A DNA stretch of 64,000 bases from Qipengyuania aestuarii (GTDB taxonomy: Bacteria; Pseudomonadota; Alphaproteobacteria; Sphingomonadales; Sphingomonadaceae). The notes beneath the pieces were generated by a model. That model was given only the letters and a program-made list of their open reading frames with translations, was not told where the DNA came from and did no database searches. Each line of letters opens with the position of its first letter. The first letter of the stretch is position 1. The stretch lies in contig NZ_JAIGNP010000002.1 of assembly GCF_019711535.1 (NCBI RefSeq), positions 310,001 to 374,000 of the forward strand. Reading direction: 5' to 3'. Shown piece after piece: positions 38,645 to 48,052 of this stretch. A program made the position numbers and the translations under genes.

Positions 38645-39905
38645 GCGCCTGCTGACCGGATTCACGCTGCTCGCAGGCCTCCTGATGATATTTCCGGCGC
38701 AAGCCCGGGCCGATACTCTGCGCGAGGCAATCGCCGAGGCCTATGCCACCAACCCCGTGTTGGCCGAAGCCCGCGCCCGGCAGGATGCGCTGGAAGAACA
38801 GCCCGAGCAGGCGCGGGCGCAGGGCCGCCCCACGCTTTCTGCCAATGTCGACGCCGGCTATGACGATCTTGGCCGGGGAAATGCGGGCAGTGCCGATCTG
38901 CGCGCCGGTCTGCCGATCTGGACCGGCGGAAGAGTGCAGTCTTCCGTGCGGGCGGCCTCGGCGGATGTCGCGGCGGGCGAGCAGGGCCTGCGAGACCGTG
39001 AGGCGGCTGTTCTTGAAACCGTCGTGCTGGCCTATGCCGACCTGCTTTTCTCGCAGGAGGCGGTCGAGGTGGCACGGATCGGGATCGAGCGGCTGGACCG
39101 GCAGGTGGACGAGGCGAAATCGCGCTTCGATCTTGGCGAGGCAACGCGCACCGATGTCGCCCAGCTCGAAGCCCAGCGATCGAGCGTCATCGCCAATCTC
39201 GCGGATGCCGAAGCGGCGCTTGCAGCCGCGCAGGCCGCCTATCTCGCCATCGTGGGAAGGGAGCCTCGTCAATTGGTGGCCGACGTCCCCGCTCCGGCGC
39301 TGTTGCCAGGGACCCTTGCGGAAGCAAAAGCTACGGCCGAACGCGCCAATCCCCGCCTGCTCGAACGGCTTCGCATCGCCGATGCTTCTTTCTCCCGGAT
39401 CGCGCGAGCCCGCGCGGAACGCTCGCCCGAAGTGGGGCTCGTGGGGGCATATGGTCAGGGACTATACGAAAGCGGCGGCAGGCTGAGGCGCTACGACAAT
39501 GCTGCCAGTCTGGGATTGGCGGTCAGACTGCCGATCTATTCGGGAGGCCTATATGCATCGCAGGTGCGGGAAGCCGAGGCGATCTTTCGGGCCGACGGCT
39601 ATGCCGCCGATGCAGAGGCGCGTGAAACGATGCGCACGGTCGAAACGGCATGGGCTGGCCTGACAGCGGCGGCTCGGCGCGAAAATGCCAGCAAGGAGGG
39701 GCTGGCCGCCGCGCAATTGGCGCTGGACGGCGTAAGGGCGGAATATGAATTCGGTCTGCGCTCGACGATCGATATTCTGCTGGCAGAACAAAGCTACCGC
39801 TCCGCACAGCTCGCGCTCGCCAGGGCGCGAAGCGATGTGCTGATAGCACAGGCAGCGCTTCTCCGCGCTACCGGCAGGCTTGATCGAGGGGCCTATCTAA
39901 GGTGA
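38637..39905 (+). CDS. TolC-family outer-membrane channel
   Basis: A 422-residue protein that overlaps the permease end by 8 bp. Signal peptide ends near AQARA. It has the two-repeat helical-barrel pattern: LREAIAEAYATNPVLAEARA opens the first repeat, LGEATRTDVAQLEAQR is the conserved hairpin element, and EFGLRSTIDILLAEQSYRSA is its copy in the second repeat. It completes a full tripartite efflux route with the adaptor and ABC pump. A 215-bp gap follows it, with no clear terminator. Confidence 0.93.
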   Translation: MTRRLLTGFTLLAGLLMIFPAQARADTLREAIAEAYATNPVLAEARARQDALEEQPEQARAQGRPTLSANVDAGYDDLGRGNAGSADLRAGLPIWTGGRVQSSVRAASADVAAGEQGLRDREAAVLETVVLAYADLLFSQEAVEVARIGIERLDRQVDEAKSRFDLGEATRTDVAQLEAQRSSVIANLADAEAALAAAQAAYLAIVGREPRQLVADVPAPALLPGTLAEAKATAERANPRLLERLRIADASFSRIARARAERSPEVGLVGAYGQGLYESGGRLRRYDNAASLGLAVRLPIYSGGLYASQVREAEAIFRADGYAADAEARETMRTVETAWAGLTAAARRENASKEGLAAAQLALDGVRAEYEFGLRSTIDILLAEQSYRSAQLALARARSDVLIAQAALLRATGRLDRGAYLR

Positions 39906-40120
39906 CGTTATACATCATGATCATTTGATTTCATGCATTTAAGGGATGAACATTCACACCGGATTACAGCGATGGCTTCGGCAGATCGTTGCGCTAGGGC
40001 AGCGCGGCAATTCCTATCAAGGTGCGTTAAGCTGAACTTAAATTCGAGCGCTCTAAATAAGGAATGCTATAGATTTGCCCGACTAAGACTGGCAGGTCGC
40101 AGTTTTTAGGGGTCGGCAAA

Positions 40121-42433
40121 TTGTCTCAGAATTCCGTGCGTATTCGTGCTTGTTCCGCTCTCATGGCCGGGGTGGCCTCCTGTGGTCTGGCCGCGTGCGG
40201 TGGCGGGGGCTCGGTTCGCAGCACGCCTCCCCCGGTTTCAAGCCCGTCGCCATCGCCAGCGCCAACCCCTACGCCCACCCCAACTCCTGCGCCAACACCC
40301 GCTCCGACACCCAGTCCCACGCCGGCACCGCCAGCAGGGTATGTGATTACCCCTGAGGCGCAGCAGCCCCAAAGGTCGGCGCAAGACGACCGGGAGTATC
40401 GCCAGAACTACGTCGCTGCCGAGCTCATCAACGGTCTTTACGCATTGGAAAGCGGCTGGGACGGCTCCGGCGTCGTCGTCGGCGTCGTCGATGACGGTGT
40501 GAATGAGATTGGTGAACTTGCTGGCCAGATCGATCATGATCTGAGCAAGGATTTCGGGTTGGAGATCAATGGCTCCAGCCGGCAGCCGCTTCGTCCCGGC
40601 GGCCAAACCGGAGATGCCAATTCGACGCACGGCACGCCGGTTGCAGCGATCATCGCGGGCAAGAACGATGGACGGGGTACCCAGGGTCTCGCGCCGGGGG
40701 TAAAGATCGCATCGCTACGGATCGACTCGGTTTCTGATGGCGAGGAAACGATGCTTCTCGGCTCCGACGTGTATGAATGGGCAGCGGACAAGAAAATCCC
40801 GATCCTCAATATGTCGCTGTCCTCCAATGATGAGGGCGGCAAGCCTTACCAGATCGAGCGCATTCTCCGTTACGGAGCATCGGGCGGGTTGATAGTCCGC
40901 TCAGCCGGGAACAGCGGCAAGGATAATGTTAGCAATTTCCGCGATCTCACCGATGAGACGGCCAATGTGCAGATTTTCGTCGTCGCGATCGATGCGGATG
41001 AGCGAAACTACACAATCTCGTCCTATTCCGACCGCTGCGGCGTCGCGATGGATCGCTGTGTCGCGGCGGTCGGTGAGAACGTGACGATGAATGCCGACGG
41101 CCAGACCGTATATTTCGCGGGCACCAGCTCCGCAGCACCGCAGGTCAGCGCTCTTGCGGCTATGGTTCTGTCGAAGTGGCCACAACTCAGCGGGCAGGAT
41201 GCCGGCAATATTATTCTTAATACCGCCCGCGATATGGGCGAAACCGGCACGGACGCGATCTATGGGCGAGGGTTGATTGACGTTCGCGCTGCTCTCGAGC
41301 CGATCAATCCAGCGCTGTCCAATGGCCGAAGCTCGACCGCCGTATCGAGCTCCATCGCAGTCGTGGGCGGCGTTCTCGATGCCTGGGGGCCTGCGTCGCT
41401 AGGAGCGGCTTATGCAGACATAACGGTTCTCGATGCGTACGGCCGGAACTATTCGGGCGATCTATCGGGGTTGGTCGTTAGCCCGAAGCAAGGGGAAGAG
41501 CGCTGGCTTCACCGCAGAATGGACGCACAGGCCAACTCCGGTGTTTCCGGTTTCACTAGCCAGAAAATGAGCGCGAGCGTCGGTTATACCGCGCTTCCCA
41601 CACGGTATCTCGACGAGGACGGCCAGGAGCTTCTGCAAAATCGTCTGACTGCTGCGCAACTGGCTTATCGTATCGACACCGCGACCACCGTCACAGCTGG
41701 ATATAATTCCACCGATAATGTGATGGACGACTTTATGGGCCTTGCCCCGTCATCCGACGCAATGTTTGCCTACTCTCCGCTGGCACAGACGAGCATCGGC
41801 GTGCGGCACGTGGTGGGCGAGACGCTTCTCAGCCTCAATGCCGTCGGCGGGAAGCGCGATGGGATGAGCGTCGTCGGCACAAGCGCGGCCTTGTCCAGTA
41901 AGCAATCAAGCCTGAAATTTGGGTACCTTGGCGAAAAGGGGACCGTTTTCGGCACCCCGGTCGGCGCGGGAGCGATGCGGTTCGGTGATGGTGCCGACAC
42001 TTTGTTCTTCGAAGCTGCGCAAGGGTTCGCTATCGGGGGCTGGACGCTAGAAGGCTATGCAAGCCTCGGTGCGACGAAGCTGAAATTATCAGACGATATG
42101 TTGCTCACCAAAGCGGGAACGATCGCCAGCGGCCGCTATGGCTTCACCACTTCTCGCAGCGCATGGGGCGGGCGGCTGAGCATGGGTGTCGCACAGCGGC
42201 TGGTTGGCCTTAGGGCAAATGGCGTGGTGACGGTCGGCTCCGATTACGATCTGGCCAGCCGCAGTCTTCGCTTTGAGCAGCGCCCGATAGACATGCGTGG
42301 CAAGTTGAGGCCCGAAATAACCCTCGGGTATGAGAAGTCGGGTGAACGCAGTGCGCTTCGTGTCGGAGCAGCTAGCGATTTGGCTGGCAATAGTGTCCGT
42401 GCGTTGGCCACCTACAGACTGAAACTCAATTAG
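40121..42433 (+). CDS. S8 subtilisin-like serine protease with Pro/Thr linker and C-terminal barrel-like domain
   Basis: A 770-residue protein from TTG (40121), with AGGGGT eight bases before. The N-terminus runs to a lipobox-like LAAC (Cys26), then a Pro/Thr/Ser-rich linker at ~36-70 ([11 protein letters not shown]). The catalytic triad is Asp124 (GVVDDGV), His170 (STHGTPVA) and Ser336 ([10 protein letters not shown]). The C-terminal ~360 residues are strand-rich and end [11 protein letters not shown], like an autotransporter barrel, although no textbook barrel signature is obvious. Inference: a surface-exposed or self-secreted protease. ATG 40163 is a second start choice but would cut the signal. 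Confidence 0.85.
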   Translation: MSQNSVRIRACSALMAGVASCGLAACGGGGSVRSTPPPVSSPSPSPAPTPTPTPTPAPTPAPTPSPTPAPPAGYVITPEAQQPQRSAQDDREYRQNYVAAELINGLYALESGWDGSGVVVGVVDDGVNEIGELAGQIDHDLSKDFGLEINGSSRQPLRPGGQTGDANSTHGTPVAAIIAGKNDGRGTQGLAPGVKIASLRIDSVSDGEETMLLGSDVYEWAADKKIPILNMSLSSNDEGGKPYQIERILRYGASGGLIVRSAGNSGKDNVSNFRDLTDETANVQIFVVAIDADERNYTISSYSDRCGVAMDRCVAAVGENVTMNADGQTVYFAGTSSAAPQVSALAAMVLSKWPQLSGQDAGNIILNTARDMGETGTDAIYGRGLIDVRAALEPINPALSNGRSSTAVSSSIAVVGGVLDAWGPASLGAAYADITVLDAYGRNYSGDLSGLVVSPKQGEERWLHRRMDAQANSGVSGFTSQKMSASVGYTALPTRYLDEDGQELLQNRLTAAQLAYRIDTATTVTAGYNSTDNVMDDFMGLAPSSDAMFAYSPLAQTSIGVRHVVGETLLSLNAVGGKRDGMSVVGTSAALSSKQSSLKFGYLGEKGTVFGTPVGAGAMRFGDGADTLFFEAAQGFAIGGWTLEGYASLGATKLKLSDDMLLTKAGTIASGRYGFTTSRSAWGGRLSMGVAQRLVGLRANGVVTVGSDYDLASRSLRFEQRPIDMRGKLRPEITLGYEKSGERSALRVGAASDLAGNSVRALATYRLKLN

Positions 42434-42511
42434 CAGTGTTGCAGAGCTTACCCTGGAAGCTGAGGTTAATCTGACGCAAACTCTGTCATTCAGCTGTCGC
42501 TTTGCTATCGC

Positions 42512-43867
42512 ATGGCGACGCGACACGCACCGATGGAGAATTTCGTGACCGCAGAATTGCACCGCCGCCAGTTCCTGTCCGCTACAGCCAGCGCTTTCGC
42601 GGCGCTGTCTCTCAGCGGATGCATGACGCGCGGAGTAATGCCCGGTGGCTTCGCAGGTTATGGTCCGCTTGTCCCGGATCCCGATGGTCTGCTCGACCTG
42701 CCTAAGGGTTTCACATACAGGCTCATCTCCAGCCTCGGCGATCAGATGAGCGATGGCGGGACAGTGCCCGACAAGGCTGACGGCATGGGTTGCCTTCCCT
42801 TGCCCTCTGGAGAAATCGCTCTGGTACGCAATCACGAACTCGTGCCCAGTGACGAATCGGGCGGGCTTATTGAGAAGGGTTACGACAAGATCGCGGGCAA
42901 AACGGTCCTGCCGGGCGGGACAACTACTGTCGTTCTCGATGCGGAGACGTTGGAAAAGAAAAGGGAATTTCGTTCTCTTGGCGGGACGATCCGCAATTGT
43001 TCGGGTGGCATTACCCCCTGGGGGAGCTGGCTCACGTGCGAAGAATTCGTAACGGAGACGAAGCATCTGGGCGCCGAAAAGCTCGGCGCGGACCACGGCT
43101 GGGTGTTCGAAGTTCCCGCGGCAGCAAACGGGTTGGTCGATCCCGTGCCGCTCAAAGCCATGGGCCGCTTCAATCACGAAGCCGCATGCGTCGATCCGGC
43201 CACCGGTATCGTTTATCTGACCGAAGATCGCGACGATTCGGTTCTCTATCGCTTCGTGCCCACGGTGCCCGGAAAGCTGCAGCAAGGTGGCCAGCTTCAG
43301 GCCATGCGGATCGTGGGCATTGCCGATACACGCAATTGGAAGGCCTCCGCCATGCCCGTGGGTCGTCGCTATAAGATCGAGTGGCTGCCACTCGATGCAA
43401 TCGATGCGCCGCAGGATGATCTGCGCAAACGCGCCGCTGCGATGGGGGCGGCCATCATCGCGCGCGGCGAGGGCATCCACATGGGGTCTGATGAACTCTA
43501 TGTTTGCTCGACGAGCGGTGGCGCCGCAGAACTGGGCCAGATCTTCAAGCTCATTCCGGGGCGCAGCCGCCGTGCTGATGAAGTGGAACTCTTCTTCGAA
43601 AGCGAGAACAAGGAGCAGTTCAATTTCGGCGACAATCTTACCGTAGGCCCCAATGGACATCTGATCGTCTGCGAAGATCAGTATACCGATGTCGTCGACA
43701 ACCGGTTGATTGGATTGACTCCGGTCGGCGATCCCTATGTGTTTGGCCGTTTGCGGCTTCAGACAGAGCTGGCGGGTGGGTGTTTCTCACCCGACGGGAA
43801 ATGGTTTTTCGTCAATGCTTATGCACCGACGCGAACCGTGGCCATCACCGGACCTTGGGCGGGCTGA
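42512..43867 (+). CDS. PhoX-like (DUF839) secreted protein
   Basis: A 451-residue protein, start ATG 42512 or 42533. A Tat-type leader HRRQFLSATASAFAALSLSGC, twin Arg followed by a hydrophobic core and a lipobox, suggests folded export and membrane tethering. Conserved PhoX/DUF839 blocks follow: DGMGCLPLPSGEIALVRNHE, then PWGSWLTCEE, then GRFNHEAACVDPATGIVYLTED, and FSPDGKWFFVNAYAPT at the end. Family knowledge: PhoX enzymes are calcium/iron phosphatases, but short relatives like this may not be. No Pho regulator lies nearby. Confidence 0.85.
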   Translation: MATRHAPMENFVTAELHRRQFLSATASAFAALSLSGCMTRGVMPGGFAGYGPLVPDPDGLLDLPKGFTYRLISSLGDQMSDGGTVPDKADGMGCLPLPSGEIALVRNHELVPSDESGGLIEKGYDKIAGKTVLPGGTTTVVLDAETLEKKREFRSLGGTIRNCSGGITPWGSWLTCEEFVTETKHLGAEKLGADHGWVFEVPAAANGLVDPVPLKAMGRFNHEAACVDPATGIVYLTEDRDDSVLYRFVPTVPGKLQQGGQLQAMRIVGIADTRNWKASAMPVGRRYKIEWLPLDAIDAPQDDLRKRAAAMGAAIIARGEGIHMGSDELYVCSTSGGAAELGQIFKLIPGRSRRADEVELFFESENKEQFNFGDNLTVGPNGHLIVCEDQYTDVVDNRLIGLTPVGDPYVFGRLRLQTELAGGCFSPDGKWFFVNAYAPTRTVAITGPWAG

Positions 43868-43965
43868 TTGTGATCGTAAAAAACGATTACTGAATTCCCC
43901 AGTCTCGCCGAAACCTGCGGGCGAGTTCTCCGTTGGGTGCGTGAAAACACTCTCGGAGGAAATTC

Positions 43966-44427
43966 ATGCCCGAACTTGGTAACAACGCAAAAGCAGGTCT
44001 CGTCACAGCGCTCAACGGGGCGCTGGCAGATACTGTTGCACTCTATTTCAAAACAAAGAACTTTCACTGGCATGTGGCCGGACCGAGGTTTCGTGATCTG
44101 CATTTGTTGTTCGATGAGCAGGCCGCCCAGTTGATTGGCACGGTCGACGACATCGGAGAGCGTGTGCGCAAGAATGACGAATACACGCTTACGTCGATCG
44201 GTACTGTCGCTTCGGAAACCAAGATCAAGGACCAGGACGACGTAACAATCACTGCCGATGCGATGGTGGCCGAATTGCGCGACGACAACCGCAAGCTTCA
44301 TGGTCGACTTGAGAACGTGAAGGAAGAGGCGGAGGCCGTCGGTGACAATGCGACCAGCGGAATTGTCGATGACTGGATCGATCAGTGCGAGGAACGCATC
44401 TGGTTCCTCAACCAGTCCAGCAAGTAA
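43966..44427 (+). CDS. dps: Dps-family ferritin-like DNA protection protein
   Basis: A 153-residue four-helix protein. The ferroxidase site is visible as NFHWHVAGPRFRDLHLLFDEQ, in which two His plus the Asp and Glu of FDEQ supply the shared dimer-interface iron ligands. The N-terminus is short and Lys-poor, so DNA binding may be weak. GGAGGA sits seven bases before the ATG. Family knowledge: it oxidises Fe(II) with peroxide and stores iron in a 12-mer. A strong terminator follows, so it is likely a single-gene unit. Confidence 0.93.
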   Translation: MPELGNNAKAGLVTALNGALADTVALYFKTKNFHWHVAGPRFRDLHLLFDEQAAQLIGTVDDIGERVRKNDEYTLTSIGTVASETKIKDQDDVTITADAMVAELRDDNRKLHGRLENVKEEAEAVGDNATSGIVDDWIDQCEERIWFLNQSSK

Positions 44428-44450
44428 CTGTGTCGACGCATAGCAATTCA

Positions 44451-44483
44451 CCCGCCTCGCGGCTTTGCCGCAGGCGGGTTTTC
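44451..44483 (+). terminator. Rho-independent terminator after dps
   Basis: CCCGCCT-C-GCGGC pairs with GCCGC-AGGCGGG (44451-44478) across a TTT loop with one bulged C, followed by TTTTCT. This separates dps from the next gene, whose ATG is at 44500. Confidence 0.9.
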
Positions 44484-44499
44484 TGTATTCGGTAGGGCC

Positions 44500-45120
44500 A
44501 TGACACATATCAAGATTATCGAAAATGCGGACGACGTCCAAATTGCAGCATGGCTGGAGAAGAAGTTGAGTGCTGCACTGTCGGCTACCACAGGCCCGGT
44601 GGTGATCACGGTGCCCGGTGGTTCCACCCCTTTCCCGATTATCGAACAATTGTTGAAGGCAAGTCTGGACTGGTCCCGTCTGGTAGTCTGGCCCGGTGAC
44701 GATCGCGTCGTACCCGAGGATCACGATGCTTCGAATACGGGCAAGCTTCGCGCGCTTTTCGAGCCTGCTGGGGCGGAAGTTGTCACGCTGACCATCATGG
44801 AACAGGTGCCACATTTCGACCTGGCCTGGCTGGGCATGGGGGAGGACGGACATATTGCTTCGCTTTTCCCGAACACCGACCCGAAGCTGGACGAAGAGCG
44901 ACAAATCGCCAGGCTGACGCCGGACCCCTTGCCGCCAGAAGCTCCGTTCGATCGCATTACCCTGACATTGCCGTCCGTGCTCGATAGCGACGAACTTTTG
45001 TTGGTGATCCGTGGTGACGCTAAGCGGAAGGTCTTCGCAGATGCCGTAGAGCAGAAACACGATTTGCCGGTTGCGAGGCTGCTTTCGGGCGCTAAACAAC
45101 CGGTTACATGCTTCAGCTAA
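44500..45120 (+). CDS. pgl: 6-phosphogluconolactonase
   Basis: A 206-residue enzyme with the Pgl/glucosamine-6-P isomerase fold. Motifs: ITVPGGSTPFPI (phosphate loop), VWPGDDRVVPEDHDASN and the catalytic-region WLGMGEDGHIASLFPN. It hydrolyses 6-phosphogluconolactone in the oxidative pentose phosphate or Entner-Doudoroff route. No zwf or edd gene is adjacent, unlike in many relatives. Its 3' end overlaps the Nudix gene by 13 bp. Confidence 0.93.
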   Translation: MTHIKIIENADDVQIAAWLEKKLSAALSATTGPVVITVPGGSTPFPIIEQLLKASLDWSRLVVWPGDDRVVPEDHDASNTGKLRALFEPAGAEVVTLTIMEQVPHFDLAWLGMGEDGHIASLFPNTDPKLDEERQIARLTPDPLPPEAPFDRITLTLPSVLDSDELLLVIRGDAKRKVFADAVEQKHDLPVARLLSGAKQPVTCFS

Positions 45121-45578
45121 TTCCTGCTCCGCTTCACCGGCTCGCTCTTCGCGTCGCTTATCGCCTGCGCAATAAAATCCGCCGGACGACGGGCGTGGCG
45201 CGGGATGGCGTGATGATCATCGGAAAAGATTTCGATGGTCAGATAATGCTGGTCCGGCATAGCTATGGCCCCAAGGAATGGTTTTTCCCTGGCGGCGGTA
45301 TCGCCAATGGAGAAGCGCCAGAGGTTGCGGCCCGCCGCGAATTGCGCGAAGAAACCGGGTGCGAAGTCGATGGTCTGAGACTGATCGGCACTGTGGACGA
45401 GACGATTTCAGGTGGAGCGCATAAGGGATACCTTTTCGAAGGGGTGGTGCATGACATGCCCGAACCCGATGGCCGGGAAATCATAGAGGCACGCTTTTTT
45501 CCGACCCATTCCTTGCCGCAGCCGCTGAGCCGTATCACGCAGCAGCGGCTCGAGATGTGGCAGGCCCGCAAGTCCTAG
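45108..45578 (+). CDS. Nudix hydrolase
   Basis: A 156-residue protein with a full Nudix box, GGGIANGEAPEVAARRELREETGCEV spread over ~65-90 (Gly, Glu, REL-EE-G all in place). A basic N-terminal segment LRVAYRLRNKIRR precedes the fold, possibly for nucleic-acid or membrane contact. Substrate class is not predictable. It overlaps the pgl stop by 13 bp, and its own stop overlaps the convergent dinB stop by 4 bp. Confidence 0.9.
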   Translation: MLQLIPAPLHRLALRVAYRLRNKIRRTTGVARDGVMIIGKDFDGQIMLVRHSYGPKEWFFPGGGIANGEAPEVAARRELREETGCEVDGLRLIGTVDETISGGAHKGYLFEGVVHDMPEPDGREIIEARFFPTHSLPQPLSRITQQRLEMWQARKS

Positions 45579-46690
45579 AGCAGCGATAACTGGGCGTCAG
45601 GCCGCCTCGGTTCCTCCGCTTCACTACGCTCCAGCTTAGACAGCGTCAGGCCCATCAGCCGGATCGGCATGGGAAGTGGTAGCACTTCTTCCAGCAAGGA
45701 TTTGGCGCAGCGTTCGAACTGGGCGCGTTCCGTGATGGGTTGATCCAGCGTTTTCGCCCTGCTGAATATCTGGAAGTCGGTGTATTTCATCTTCAGCGTC
45801 ACAGTCCGCCCTGTCGCTTCGGCTCTTTCGATATAGCCCCAGACGATGTCGATGATATCGTCCAGCGTCTCACGCAATTCGCTGCCCGAAGACAAGTCAC
45901 GGCTGAACGTACGCTCACCGCCCACCGATTTTCGAATGCGGCTGGAGCGGACAGGGCGCAAATCGATGCCCCGCGCTGCGCGGTAAAGGTAGTCGGCAAA
46001 GCTGCCGAAATTTGCGCGCAACCATTCGATGTCCTTGGCGGCAAGATCGGCGCCTGATGAGATACCCAGACGGGTCATCTTCTCTTCCGCCTTCGGGCCC
46101 ACTCCGTGAAAGCGCCGAACGGGGAGCGACTGGACGAAATCCGCGCCTTGCCCAGGGCGGATCACGCACATTCCGTCTGGTTTGTTCTGGTCGCTCGCAA
46201 GCTTGGCGAGGAACTTATTGTAGCTCACCCCTGCACTTGCAGTCAGTCTGGTCTTCGCCTTGATTTCCTGGCGAATGAGTTCAGCGATACGCGTGGCGCT
46301 GCCAATCCCGAGCTTGTCTTCCGTTACATCCAGATAGGCTTCATCCAGGCTCAGCGGCTCGACGAGATCGGTATGGTGCCGGAAAATCGCTCTGATCTGC
46401 TGGCTTACCTCGCGATAGATATCGAAGCGGGATTTGCAAAAGATGAGGTCGGGGCAAAGGCGCTTGGCGGTAACGCTGGGCATGGCGCTATTGACGCCGA
46501 ACTTTCGCGCCTCGTAGCTGGCCGCTGCCACAACGCCGCGCCCGCTCGATCCGCCAACGGCCACCGGTTTGCCGCGCAATTCAGGGTTGTCGCGCTGCTC
46601 CACGCTGGCAAAAAACGCGTCCATATCGACGTGAATGATCTTCCTCAGGCCATCAGCCTCGGTATCATTTGAGTCGTCGATCTCGGTCAT
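45575..46690 (-). CDS. dinB: DNA polymerase IV (Y-family)
   Basis: A 371-residue translesion polymerase. The catalytic acids are in HVDMDAFFASVEQRD and EPLSLDEAYLDV. The steric-gate region follows the first motif, and the thumb HhH is near VRRFHGVGPKAEEKMTRLG. The little-finger domain ends with a short tail DAQLSLL, matching the QLSLF-type beta-clamp motif. A ~20-residue N-terminal extension (TEIDDSNDTEADGLRK) precedes the catalytic domain. It is divergent from the MFS gene across ~65 bp, where no clear LexA box was read. Confidence 0.95.
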   Translation of the reverse strand: MTEIDDSNDTEADGLRKIIHVDMDAFFASVEQRDNPELRGKPVAVGGSSGRGVVAAASYEARKFGVNSAMPSVTAKRLCPDLIFCKSRFDIYREVSQQIRAIFRHHTDLVEPLSLDEAYLDVTEDKLGIGSATRIAELIRQEIKAKTRLTASAGVSYNKFLAKLASDQNKPDGMCVIRPGQGADFVQSLPVRRFHGVGPKAEEKMTRLGISSGADLAAKDIEWLRANFGSFADYLYRAARGIDLRPVRSSRIRKSVGGERTFSRDLSSGSELRETLDDIIDIVWGYIERAEATGRTVTLKMKYTDFQIFSRAKTLDQPITERAQFERCAKSLLEEVLPLPMPIRLMGLTLSKLERSEAEEPRRPDAQLSLL

Positions 46691-46755
46691 GCGTCATCAG
46701 ATAGACTGCCGGGTTGCAAATCGGAACCTTGTGGTCCACGCGCCATTTTGTGCAA

Positions 46756-48015
46756 ATGCGAAACGATCACCTAGCCAGCGGCGAACGGCCGCTTCCCGAT
46801 AGCGCCCGCCGTCCAGCCGTGGGCGAGCGCGAGCTGATCTGGATGATGGCGCTGCTGATGGCATGCAACGCCTTCGGAATCGACGCCATTCTGCCGGCGC
46901 TCGATGCACTGGCGGGCGATCTGGGGGCGACCGGAAACAGTCGCCAGTTCGTTGTTGGCGCCTACTTGTTGGCGGCTGGGTTCGGTACTTTGGTACCCGG
47001 TGCTTTCGCCGACCGCTATGGCAGGCGGCCCGTATTGTTCGTGGCACTGGCCTGTTACATAGTCTTCTCGATCGGATGCGCCCTGGCGACCAGCTTCGAC
47101 ATGCTCGTCATATTGCGCGCGGCGCAAGGTTTCTTCGCCGCCGGTATCATCGCGCTTCCTCCCGCTATCATTCGCGACCGGGTTGGCGGCGACAAGATGG
47201 CGCGCATGATGAGCCTGATCTTCGTCATCTTCCTGCTTGTCCCTGCCGTTGCTCCTTCGATTGGTCAGGCCGTCCTGCAGCTTATGGGTGACTGGCGCTG
47301 GATTTTTGGAGCGATGGCGCTGGCAGGAAGCATCATGACGCTGTGGGTCTATTTCCGCCTGCCGGAGACGCTTCATCAGGAAGACAAGCAGGAAATCCAC
47401 CTGCCCACGATCCTGCGGAATATGACCAGCGCCGTGACGCTCCGCGAGACAATCGGCTACACGCTTGGAAGTGCGCTGGTTTTCGGCGGATTGTTCGGTT
47501 TCATCAATTCCAGCCAACAGCTAATCGGCGAGGCATTCGGGGCAGGCGATCGCTTCCCGATGATCTTTGCGATCTGTGCAGGCTGCATGGCCATCGCCAA
47601 TTGGTCGAACAGCCGCATCGTCGAACGCTTCGGAGCCCGCAAGGTGAGCCATGCCGGTCTTTTCGCTTTCATCGCAGTTGCGATCGCCCAGCTTTACTTC
47701 GCCAGTCAGCCGGACGAAACGCTGTGGACCTTCGTGCCGCTTATGGCGGCGAACATGAGCCTGCTCGGCTTCATAGGCGCCAATTTCGGCAGCATCGCAC
47801 TGCAGCCATTCCATAAGATCGCTGGCGCCGCGTCGAGCGCTCAGGGCTTCCTTCGCCTGACGAGCGGCGCCGCGCTCGGTTCCTTCATCGGTTATGTCTA
47901 CGATGGCACCGCGAGACCGCTCGCCCTGGCGCTGCTCTGCACGGCCGTGCTGAGCTTAGCCTTCGTCCTCTTCAGCGAGCGTGGCGCGTTGTTCGGCGAG
48001 AAAGTGGAAGACTGA
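46756..48015 (+). CDS. Bcr/CflA-type multidrug efflux MFS transporter
   Basis: 419 residues from the ATG at 46756; an earlier in-frame TTG at 46714 is less likely. Twelve membrane helices are expected. Conserved MFS motifs are GAFADRYGRRPVLFVAL (motif A, loop 2-3) and ALDALAGDLGATGNSRQFVVGAYLLAAG, the Bcr/CflA opening. RAAQGFFAAGIIALPPAIIRD is the helix 4-5 block. It exports drugs or metabolites by proton antiport; the substrate is unknown. Confidence 0.9.
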   Translation: MRNDHLASGERPLPDSARRPAVGERELIWMMALLMACNAFGIDAILPALDALAGDLGATGNSRQFVVGAYLLAAGFGTLVPGAFADRYGRRPVLFVALACYIVFSIGCALATSFDMLVILRAAQGFFAAGIIALPPAIIRDRVGGDKMARMMSLIFVIFLLVPAVAPSIGQAVLQLMGDWRWIFGAMALAGSIMTLWVYFRLPETLHQEDKQEIHLPTILRNMTSAVTLRETIGYTLGSALVFGGLFGFINSSQQLIGEAFGAGDRFPMIFAICAGCMAIANWSNSRIVERFGARKVSHAGLFAFIAVAIAQLYFASQPDETLWTFVPLMAANMSLLGFIGANFGSIALQPFHKIAGAASSAQGFLRLTSGAALGSFIGYVYDGTARPLALALLCTAVLSLAFVLFSERGALFGEKVED

Positions 48016-48052
48016 ACGCGCAGCCAAACGTCACTGTCAGGCTGCGCGAAAT

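Noticed and set aside
40230-40330. Repeat-like CCAACCCC/CACCC stretch considered as a tandem repeat element.
   Set aside because: It is the coding sequence of the Pro/Thr linker of the subtilase, so the repeat is explained by protein composition.
42089-43660. A 523-codon open frame on the minus strand.
   Set aside because: It is opposite the subtilase end and the PhoX-like gene and has no start signal or domain.
43869-43891. GTGATCG-TAAAAAA-CGATTAC considered as a terminator after the PhoX-like gene.
   Set aside because: Stem is only seven pairs with a mismatch, AT-rich, and has no T-run after it.
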